A stretch of DNA of 64,000 bases from NCBI GenBank assembly GCA_024867545.1, contig JANFNE010000018.1, positions 124,001-188,000 of the forward strand, given 5' to 3'. Source of the DNA: Phytopythium helicoides (lineage: Eukaryota; Oomycota; Peronosporomycetes; Pythiales; Pythiaceae). Below the pieces are notes generated by a model. The model did not search any database and was not told where the DNA came from. It was given only the letters and a program-made list of their open reading frames with translations. Position numbers and translations under genes: made by a program. This document shows, one piece after another, positions 43,866-51,387 of the stretch (the stretch's first letter is position 1; every line of letters starts with the position of its first letter).

Positions 43866-44510
43866 ATGTCCTGGATCGTAGCGACTGGCAACTCACCTCC
43901 AGCACTTCGTCCGCTCGCGATGGAGCCGCTCGCGCCACAGCGACTGTCGGTGCGAGGACAAGCACTCACCGCCATCAAGAACATCGACACGATCCGCGTT
44001 GTGCGCAACCCAGACCGGGCTGCAGACTGCAAGTACATCGTTCAGGTTTTCTCCATGCAGTCTCAGAGCCGCATCCCAGCCTGTAGCACTCGTCTTTCTG
44101 CTTCTCCTACGTCGGCAAAGTCCGGGTCTGGCTCCACTCCCAGCGAATCAACCTCGAAAGCCGTGCTCGACGGCAAACGTCCGACATCCACGATCACCAA
44201 AACCCTCGACGACTTCCTCAACCTCCGTGACGACCTGTACAACGTCGCTCATCGCGCGCACAACACGAAAGTATGCGAGGTCTGCAGGAGTATCATCGAC
44301 TACACGCTCTGGACGAACGTTCCGTCCAACGGGATCGCACGCGCATTCATGAGCGAGGAAAAGTTGTCGCGATCGCTCACCAAGTTTCTCGTTGACCTCC
44401 TGCCGCTCATCGAGTCGGGCTGCTCTCCCACGGCTGACCGAAGGCTGTGCTCCGGACGAGCCGGAGCCCCCGTCGTGCTCCACGACTTTCTGTTCGAGCC
44501 GAATGCGTAG
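43866..44510 (+). CDS. PX-like domain protein PX10
   Basis: 214 aa. N-terminal LRPLAMEPLAPQRLSVRGQALTAIKNI, then IRVVRNPDRAADCKYIVQVFS, SRIPA, a Ser/Thr-rich loop of about 40 residues, TKTLDDFLNLRDDLYNVAHRAH, C-E-V-C at 137-140, IIDYTLWTNVPSNGIARAF, SLTKFLVDLLPLIESG and a terminal CSGRAGAPVVLHDFLFEPNA. The second residue of the CxxC interior is variable across the family (GY, KY, VY, AY, AF, EV, EF, GF), but the two cysteines never change. Confidence 0.83.
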   Translation: MSWIVATGNSPPALRPLAMEPLAPQRLSVRGQALTAIKNIDTIRVVRNPDRAADCKYIVQVFSMQSQSRIPACSTRLSASPTSAKSGSGSTPSESTSKAVLDGKRPTSTITKTLDDFLNLRDDLYNVAHRAHNTKVCEVCRSIIDYTLWTNVPSNGIARAFMSEEKLSRSLTKFLVDLLPLIESGCSPTADRRLCSGRAGAPVVLHDFLFEPNA

Positions 44511-45363
44511 CTACTCATCCATAACCGCGCCATCCCTGGTCATAATCTATGCATACATCTGCTATCAACACTGCTTTGCTCGTATGAAAGTGTCAACTCA
44601 TGATGTGGCTCCACTCTTCCGTGTTCTCGACTCCATCACGACTGTTAGCTCCGAGCTGGGAGGCGCAGATGTACACGCCGATGACGCCACCGCCACTTCA
44701 GAAATCCAGTCAGCAAGGATGCATTGCCACGTGACAGCGATGGCGTGCTCGGCGTGCGTGTACGCAGTTGAATCTGCAAGATACTCGCGCGCCATGATAT
44801 GTGACCTTTGTGTTGTAAACGAAGACGCAATGCTGTGCAGCATCCGGCGGCGATGCCGGTGCCCGAGTTGTCGCAGTCACAGTCACCGCGGACGTCGACG
44901 AATCCTCCGGCTCTCGATCGTCCAAACACCCAGTGCGATGGCACGCGCATCACCTCTCACTCTCACTCCGTCTCTCCTCCGATCAGCCGAGCTGATGAGT
45001 CCCTGGTTTTCTCGAGATCTGACTACGACACAGCCCAGCAGAAGGCTGGCTCGGCATGCCATCTCTTGGCGACCAGAAGGAGTGCTCCATGGCCACAGCC
45101 CAACATTCAGAGGCCACAGTTCAAACCCACCTCACTCCCGGTGCTTCGACTCTTCAATCGTGATGCAGCGCTGCACCACTGCTTGGCGCAGCCCGCCAGT
45201 CGAAACGCGAGCACATCGTGTAGAGCCGGGGGTGTTTACCCATCACGTCGAGTGTCTCCCCGGACCTTGAACCCGCTGGAGACGGCGCCACTCGTGCCCG
45301 GCAGCTCCATTCTCGATCTTGCCACGGCGAGCTCACTCCAGACCGAATACACAATACCAGTAC
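44511..45363. other. Intergenic between PX10 and PX11
   Basis: 853 bp, no gene supported despite a long unrecognised frame (44392-45270). It contains one copy of the 20-nt TCCAAACAC motif at 44921-44940. Confidence 0.45.
44921..44940 (+). promoter_or_regulatory. 20-nt repeated upstream motif, copy 1 (PX11)
   Basis: TCCAAACACCCAGTGCGATG, 424 nt before the PX11 ATG. Shares 17 of 20 positions or more with copies 2 and 3 at 46414 and 46492. Contains the inverted half-sites CAC-N3-GTG. Confidence 0.5.
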
Positions 45364-46062
45364 ATGAAAGCCTCGGGAAGAGTGCAGTCGCTGACTCCCG
45401 GAGCACTAGCATCGCAGCCCACCTCGCGCAGAGCGCTAGCAGTGTCCGATCTGGCCAAGATCGGATCCGTGAGCGTCTCACGTGACCGAGACGTCGAAAA
45501 TGGCTCCACGCTCTATGCCGTCTCTGTGTTTCTTGCCGACGCGTCCGACTCCAGCAGTGCCAGCACGATGAAGGAGCGTCCCAGCGATGGACGAGGTCCG
45601 TTCTGGAGCTCCATCACCACGGCCGCGACGAGAATCATGTGCTCGACTGTGGATGTCGCCGGTGGCAACGACCACGACAGCCCAACTTTTTCCAAGGAGG
45701 AATGGGGTGGCACTGAAACCCGAACGTCGAAGCGCCTGGAGGACTTTGACGCACTACGCAACAAGGTATACAGCCTCGCCATGACGTCGCACAACTTTGA
45801 GGCGTGCGGGTTCTGCGAGGAAGCACTGGTCGGTGTGCTCTGGGGCGGGAACCAGGACTACCACAAGCAGCGCAATGCACTGGCACTCCTGATTCTGGAT
45901 GAGTCAAAGCTGCTAGAGACTCTAGCTGCGCTCGTCCGCGACCTTGTCATTCTTTCCTCTGCTATCGCCCCGGTGACTCCCAGAGGCCGACGAGTCCTGT
46001 GTCGGATGGAAGACCAGCTCCCAGGAATCGTGCACGAGTTCCTATTTGGTAGCGCTAAGTGA
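45364..46062 (+). CDS. PX-like domain protein PX11 (KIGSV subtype)
   Basis: 232 aa from the ATG at 45364, chosen over the frame-open ATG at 45319 because the short form aligns with PX12 and PX13 starts. N-terminal LTPGALASQPTSRRALAVSDLAKIGSVSVS, a long Ser/Thr loop without a clear SRIPT, SKRLEDFDALRNKVYSLAMTSH, C-G-F-C, EEALVGVLWGGNQDYHKQRNALALLILDESKLLETLAALVRDLVIL, and a terminal CRMEDQLPGIVHEFLFG. The LWGxxQxYxKQRxAL block after the CxxC defines this three-gene subgroup. Confidence 0.8.
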   Translation: MKASGRVQSLTPGALASQPTSRRALAVSDLAKIGSVSVSRDRDVENGSTLYAVSVFLADASDSSSASTMKERPSDGRGPFWSSITTAATRIMCSTVDVAGGNDHDSPTFSKEEWGGTETRTSKRLEDFDALRNKVYSLAMTSHNFEACGFCEEALVGVLWGGNQDYHKQRNALALLILDESKLLETLAALVRDLVILSSAIAPVTPRGRRVLCRMEDQLPGIVHEFLFGSAK

Positions 46063-46934
46063 AGGGATCAAGGGGATCACGTAATGTAAGTATAAGCCTC
46101 GCCTCGAGGGCCATGAGAGCGTCGTGTTGGCATTGCCAACTTGGCAGTAAGTAGATCTCTAGCCTGACGAAAAAGTAACATGAAATCAACATTGAGTAAT
46201 CGTCATGTTTGGTGCCCGGCGCTCGCCTCGATGCGTTATATTGCTCGACTTCATATGATAGCCTCTGCTCATTGAGATTCATATCGAAGTGCACAAGTGC
46301 GGGATGCACATCGTACACTTTCTCCAACGATACCAACCGAGCAGTACACTCTTTTTTTTTTTTTCAGTCTCTTTGTGCCAGCATGTGCATCCGTGACTAA
46401 GCCGGAGCGGTAATCCAAACACGCTGTGCGATGCCCGTCGCACCTTGTAATGCGTCTACAGCCACTGGAAGGCAAACAGTCTGAGCATCCATCCAAACAC
46501 TCGGTGTGATGCCAATCAATACCTGCTTCCATCTGCAATATACAGTACGCACGTCCAAGCAAGTCATGTGATGCAACAACGACATGACATACTCAACTGC
46601 TATATAAGGTAGGTACGTCGTGCGGCATGGCCATCACTCACTGCAATGCCGCAATCACGAAACACGAAAAATGCCCACGACAAGACCAGAGCGCCAGAAA
46701 ATGTGGTGCTGTGGAACCTTTCTCATGGCGCCACGAGCTCCAGTAGTTAGCATGCAGTATCCATTACCCAGTGTGAGTTGTGCACGAAGACACTTGGAGG
46801 TTCGAAGTGTTGAACACCAGTTTCACGACCTTCGACTGCCCCGGGGCGACTGGAGAGGTTCCACGATGCACGGGCTTCGCGAGTGCCTGGTCACTTCAAA
46901 ACCTACTCGTTCAGACTCACATCTATTCCACGAG
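46063..46934. other. Intergenic between PX11 and PX12
   Basis: 872 bp with a T13-14 run near 46351, three copies of the 20-nt motif (46414, 46492, 46554) and a short A/T-rich TATATAAGG near 46601. The frame that extends PX12 upstream to 46620 is treated as leader. Confidence 0.5.
46414..46573 (+). promoter_or_regulatory. 20-nt repeated upstream motif, copies 2-4 (PX12)
   Basis: Copies at 46414-46433 (TCCAAACACGCTGTGCGATG), 46492-46511 (TCCAAACACTCGGTGTGATG) and 46554-46573 (TCCAAGCAAGTCATGTGATG). Consensus of the three best copies TCCAAACACNCDGTGYGATG. Starts are 78 and 62 nt apart. They lie about 360-520 nt before the PX12 ATG. The CAC-N3-GTG dyad suggests a dimeric factor. Confidence 0.55.
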
Positions 46935-47591
46935 ATGCACCTGCAACCTCTGACACCGGCGACTCTCGAGCCCAGCTGGCATTCCCCAGCGGCGCTTGTT
47001 GCCTTCAACCTGCGAAAGATCGGATCTGTCTCGGTTTCCCTACAGAAAGACGCGACCAGCCCAGTCAACGGCTTCTCAATCTCGATACTACCGTCTGCGC
47101 CAACTGCAAGTCGCATTCCAAGCGCAGCGAATTCGGATGAGCATTCGGTACCCGTGTGGAATCCCAGCACACACTCCGCAACGTGCTGCGTGCAGGATTC
47201 TAGTGGACGACTCCCAGCGTCCCAGCCACAATGCAAGCAGGATGCTGCTGTCGTGTCGATGCCTTTCAAGCGCCTCGAGGATTTCAATGAGCTCCGCTCC
47301 AAGGTCTACAACCTCGCCATCTCGCTTCATGCATTTGGAAGTACATGTGAGTACTGTGAAGCGGCACTGACCTGCGTGCTTTGGGGCCGCGGGCAATACT
47401 ACCAAAAGCAACGCGACGCCCTGCTGAGAATGGTCAACGATGAACAAAGGCTACTGGAAACGCTCGCGACTATTGTGAGGAATCTGGTCGTGCTAGGCAC
47501 GTCGAAGGACATTCGAGTATCCTGCCGCATGGAATTGGAGCTTCCGGAGATTATCCACAACTTTTTGTTTGGCGAAGCTCAAAGGAAGTAG
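46935..47591 (+). CDS. PX-like domain protein PX12 (KIGSV subtype)
   Basis: 218 aa from the ATG at 46935; the frame is open to 46620, but the short start aligns with PX13. N-terminal LTPATLEPSWHSPAALVAFNLRKIGSVSVS, FSISILPSAPTASRIPS, FKRLEDFNELRSKVYNLAISLHAF, C-E-Y-C, EAALTCVLWGRGQYYQKQRDALLRMVNDEQRLLETLATIVRNLVVL and a terminal CRMELELPEIIHNFLFGEAQRK. Very close to PX13 from the CxxC onward (about 40 residues nearly identical), so these two separated recently. Confidence 0.83.
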   Translation: MHLQPLTPATLEPSWHSPAALVAFNLRKIGSVSVSLQKDATSPVNGFSISILPSAPTASRIPSAANSDEHSVPVWNPSTHSATCCVQDSSGRLPASQPQCKQDAAVVSMPFKRLEDFNELRSKVYNLAISLHAFGSTCEYCEAALTCVLWGRGQYYQKQRDALLRMVNDEQRLLETLATIVRNLVVLGTSKDIRVSCRMELELPEIIHNFLFGEAQRK

Positions 47592-48791
47592 GAGCGGTCT
47601 CTTCTAATGTAGTGCATTTCAAATATCTTCATAGATGGTATAGTTCGACGTGACTCGCTGGTTGATCACTTTCGCCTCCGACACACGCTTGGGGGAGTAT
47701 TTCTCATGAGACTTCTTGCAAGGATCAAGAAAGCCCACAACGAGTCATCGTCCAGCTTCTGCGCAAGATAAGCGTTCATTCTCTTTCTTGACGGACGGAA
47801 CACATTGAGATTTAGCGACCACTCACACTCATCTCACCCAAGTGCTGGAAATGGTGTTGGACGAAGCTCGCTTGGTATTGAGCCAAGACTACACTCCAAA
47901 GTTGAGTGAACTTGTTACTTGTCTATCAAAAGATAAAGCACTCGCCGTGTCAACTCTCGTAAACGAAGTCTGCTATTGGTGCGTCCTTGCAAGCTGTAAC
48001 ATTTACTAGACCGGTGCAGGTAACACTTCTTCTCGACGTAGTTCCGTCTTCACTTGGACTTGTGGCTCCCTCGAAACGCTTGATTCCATAAAAGGTTACT
48101 ACAACAGGTCGTCCATTCAGATTTTTTTGCAGAGGATGAGAAGACACAGAACAACGCTTTGCTTGAAAAGATGAAGCCAGGTCGTGGCACTAGAGACCTC
48201 AAGCGTAGACTCCTCCTGGCCCAGCAAAGAAGGGTTCTGATAGGTGTCTACTGCAATGAGTGTTTCTGTCCAAGACATTCGCAAAGCCCAGGAAAGCTTT
48301 GTAGGAAGGATTGTACAAGCCGTGAACGGTGGTGGTGATGACGCTTTTCGGATTGGGACACGCAATTGACAGCTTGAAGCTGTGCTGATGTGACAGCAAG
48401 GAGGTCCCACCAAGCAGTCGGCTGATGACGCCCACCAGTCAAGTGTTGGCCAGATGAGCCACACCCACCATATTCATGACCTCTATCTTGTAATGAGTTC
48501 ATTTTACGATGCTGATTACTCCTTGCCTCGATTTATATTAAACAAGTAGTAGCATTTCTATAAATGGATACATTTACATCATCTATATCTTCATACTTGT
48601 CGTATGTCGACGGATTGTGCTGCGTGAACGCGGGGTTGAGCCGGTGCATGCCGTCAGCGTTTCTCGTGCTTCGCAGCCACGCTCCACTTTTCGACTCGAC
48701 AAGACGCGCCCCAGTCGTTCACTTGGAGCTCCAATCCCCAAGCCAGCTTTTCGCAATCTCACGTTGAGATTCGTCGGCTTACAACGACCTC
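47592..48791. other. Intergenic 1.2 kb between PX12 and PX13
   Basis: Contains a disrupted minus-strand coding remnant (47950-48470, listed separately). Otherwise AT-rich and without gene signals. Confidence 0.4.
47950..48470 (-). pseudogene. Disrupted minus-strand coding remnant, family not recognised
   Basis: Two protein-like frames follow each other on the minus strand but in different frames. 48435-48199 gives VISRLLGGTSLLSHQHSFKL, then VHGLYNPSYKAFLGFANVLD. 48147-47950 gives NLNGRPVVVTFYGIKRFEGA, then TACKDAPIADFVYES and a stop. No start codon or intact reading frame joins them; an intron with weak sites cannot be excluded. Not homologous to the PX-like genes as far as I can see. Confidence 0.4.
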
Positions 48792-49538
48792 ATGACTTCC
48801 TTGCCCTCATTGAAGCCCCTCGCGCCGGCGGTCGTCGAGCCGCAATGGCACTCGCCTCGAGCGTTTGTGGCCTCCAACCTGCGCAAGATCGGCTCGGTCA
48901 AGGTTGCAGTTGACGAGAGCAGCGAGAGGTATTCGCCAGTCTACTCGCTCGCGGTTGCCCCGTCAGAGTTTGGCAGCACTGGTATTCCGACCAGCTCCCG
49001 CATGGACCACTCCCCGGCAGTGTGGATGGAGGAGTCGCGTACTGCGGCCTGTTTCGTCGGTGCTCCGCGCATGCACGCAAGCTGCACGCTCCCCAGCAGT
49101 CCCTCAAAGCCCTCGTCTCCCATTCCATCGCCGACGAATTGGGGAGAGTCGGCGATCGGCAAGGTTAAGTTTACAACCAAGCGTCTGGAGGACTTTGACG
49201 AGCTTCGCTACAAGGTCTACAACCACGCCACGGCACTCCACGCGTTCGAGAAGTGCGAGTTTTGTGAGGCAGCACTGACCTGCGTGCTCTGGGGCCGCGG
49301 CCAGCACTACCAAAAGCAGCGGGATGCGCTCATCCGCATGGCGGAGGACGAGCAGAAGCTGCTGGAGACGCTGGCGGCAATGATGCGCGACCTCATTGTT
49401 CTCTGCTCGTCGGCAGCTTCCAGGGATCGCATCAACGCGGATCCGTCGACGCCTCCTCGCGCATTCTGCCGCATGGAAGACACCCTCCCCGGCCACGTGC
49501 ACACCTTCTTGTTCGGTTCGATTGACGCCAGCCCATGA
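48792..49538 (+). CDS. PX-like domain protein PX13 (KIGSV subtype)
   Basis: 248 aa. N-terminal LKPLAPAVVEPQWHSPRAFVASNLRKIGSVKVA, YSLAVAPSEFGSTGIPTSS, an extended loop of about 70 residues (Ser/Pro-rich), TKRLEDFDELRYKVYNHATALHAF, C-E-F-C, EAALTCVLWGRGQHYQKQRDALIRMAEDEQKLLETLAAMMRDLIVL, then a short insert and a terminal CRMEDTLPGHVHTFLFG. KRL replaces the RR-aromatic of a true PX core. Confidence 0.83.
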   Translation: MTSLPSLKPLAPAVVEPQWHSPRAFVASNLRKIGSVKVAVDESSERYSPVYSLAVAPSEFGSTGIPTSSRMDHSPAVWMEESRTAACFVGAPRMHASCTLPSSPSKPSSPIPSPTNWGESAIGKVKFTTKRLEDFDELRYKVYNHATALHAFEKCEFCEAALTCVLWGRGQHYQKQRDALIRMAEDEQKLLETLAAMMRDLIVLCSSAASRDRINADPSTPPRAFCRMEDTLPGHVHTFLFGSIDASP

Positions 49539-50485
49539 GATAGCAGCTTGGGCTAGGAATATGAGTTTATCGAGCGCGACATGGAGATACGCCGCTTTGT
49601 AATATAGACCGTTGACGTGTGGCATAAACCTCTATATCCAGTTGAACGCAGTGGCATCATCTCTTCTCGCTCCAGAGCGTGTCTATGGAGGACGCGTGAT
49701 TCAACAACCGTTTCTATCCCTCACCAGTCAACCGGACCGCAAGACCTTCCCTTCTGCACTCCGAGCTCTCGACTGCATGGCAGCAACAAGGCATTGGTGG
49801 CCCTCCTTCGCTGCTCACGAAGGGCCAATGTGGTGGCAGGACGTAGAGGCGTCGATTAACTGGCCCATCGTCGCCTGCGAGCAGTGCGCAATGAGTGGAT
49901 CTGACTCGATCGAGTCATGTGTGTCTGTCTCATGTGCGACCTGGACGAAACCTTTACGAGTTGATACAAAAGGCTGATATGCATATCAGGGACAAATCAC
50001 AAACATACAATATTGACCTCTACCAATCCATAACTGAAGTTGAGTTGGTGGTCGAATTCATTCACTGTAAGCCATGGCGCTTGGTGACGCAAAGCGACGC
50101 GAAGCAGCAAATTCATGCAAAATGATGGGCCGGAGCGGTCAACGCCTTCAGTTCTGAAGCACCTCTCCAAGCACACTTTCCCTTGGCACCAGGCAGCCGA
50201 GGCAGCTCCACCCACCCACCATGACGACCCAGGCTACACCGTAGCAAGCTTGTCTATGTCTCAGCGGTAGAATCAAGCGGTACCGCGCCTTCGTGTGCAG
50301 GTGTGCGACGCCGAGATTCGCTGGCGGCCAGCCATCCCCAAGCAGTGCCATTCGATTCTCAGTCTCGGCAGCGCTCATTTTCCAATCGCGCCCCGGACCG
50401 AGAGACCCTGCGCGTTAAATGCTCAGCGCCAACACCGGATCAATCTGCTCATCGACAGACGCTTTCAGTTGATCCTCCGACAATC
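49539..50485. other. Intergenic between PX13 and PX14
   Basis: 947 bp; no gene besides the PX14 promoter with its initiator at 50373. Confidence 0.45.
50373..50388 (+). promoter_or_regulatory. Oomycete initiator-type core promoter of PX14
   Basis: GCTCATTTTCCAATCG matches GCTCATTYYNCAWTTT except for the last two bases (and the W-T step), 98 nt before the ATG. Confidence 0.6.
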
Positions 50486-51301
50486 ATGGCTCCACGCATC
50501 GACTCCGACTGCATCGATCCGTTGCCGAGGACTCCGACCGAGTCGACTGATGGATCCGACAAGTCAATCCACACGCTCCCTTCGCTGACTCCGATGGCGT
50601 TGGAACCGGCATGTGCGTCGGAACGCGGACGCGCATTGCTCGCGCTGTCGTCTATCGACGCTATTCGCGTCACCAGCCACCCGACCCGGGATGCGTTTAT
50701 CCTCGACGTTTACACTGGCAGCAGTGGGCTCTCGCCAACGTGCATCGAAGGTTGTGGATCTTGCCAGACCGATAGCCACATCCCGACGCGGCTGCGCGAT
50801 CGCCACGCGAGCATCCCGATGCACCAGCGATTCCTCCTTCCAAGTTGCGACTGCGAAGGTGCATCTGACAGCGAGTGTTGCGACCGAAGCCCTGCTATGA
50901 CGACCGAGAGGCAGCTCGGCGCATTCATGAAGCTGCGCGACGCGCTCTACAATGCGGCGCTGGCATCCCACATGCGTGTTTTGACGTGCGACTTTTGCCG
51001 CGAGGTTATTGACTTTGCGCTGTGGGCACATCGCGTACCGGTGGGATTCGGAGCACGCGTGCTCTTCCACCGCGATCGTGAGATGGCTCGTGTTGCTGAC
51101 GTCCTCTCAGCCTTCCTGAGTGAGCTGCTCGCCCGCACCCTGCGTCCACCATGCGTTGACCGATATGCGGCTGCTGCTGCGCTCGGAGATCCCATCGCGG
51201 CGGCTGGCGTGCCCTGGTGCCGAGCCCAGTCACGAGTGCCCGTTGTAGTGCATGAGTTCCTGATGGCAGGGTTTCATAGTAGAGCGACTTCGAGACTGTA
51301 G
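50486..51301 (+). CDS. PX-like domain protein PX14, C-terminus rewritten by a hAT insertion
   Basis: 271 aa. N-terminal LTPMALEPACASERGRALLALSSID, IRVTSHPTRDAFILDVYTGSS, a Cys-rich loop (CIEGCGSCQ, CDCEGASDSECC), SHIPT, ERQLGAFMKLRDALYNAALASH, C-D-F-C, VIDFALWAHRVPVGFGARVLF and WCRAQSRVPVVVHEFLM. The last codons, from 51267, lie inside the transposon: AGFHSRATSRL is encoded by its terminal repeat. If the element and one target copy are removed, the frame would read HEFLMEMANASR and stop, a tail length typical of the family. The conserved VVHEFL end is intact, so the protein may still work. Confidence 0.85.
   Translation: MAPRIDSDCIDPLPRTPTESTDGSDKSIHTLPSLTPMALEPACASERGRALLALSSIDAIRVTSHPTRDAFILDVYTGSSGLSPTCIEGCGSCQTDSHIPTRLRDRHASIPMHQRFLLPSCDCEGASDSECCDRSPAMTTERQLGAFMKLRDALYNAALASHMRVLTCDFCREVIDFALWAHRVPVGFGARVLFHRDREMARVADVLSAFLSELLARTLRPPCVDRYAAAAALGDPIAAAGVPWCRAQSRVPVVVHEFLMAGFHSRATSRL
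51259..51266. repeat. 8-bp target-site duplication, left
   Basis: CCTGATGG immediately before the left TIR; the identical octamer follows the right TIR at 54481-54488. Confidence 0.93.
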
Positions 51302-51387
51302 GTGTCTTACTGCTTACTACGTACTCCGCTCCCAGGCTGAACCTACAGTATAACTGCTAACCGCACACGTGAATCCCTGATGTAGTA

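Noticed and set aside
44392..45270. 292-codon frame overlapping the end of PX10
   Set aside because: Out of frame with PX10, no domain, and it runs through intergenic promoter sequence.
46620..46934. Longer PX12 with a 105-residue N-terminal extension
   Set aside because: The sister gene PX13 starts at the position of the ATG at 46935, and the extension lacks family motifs.
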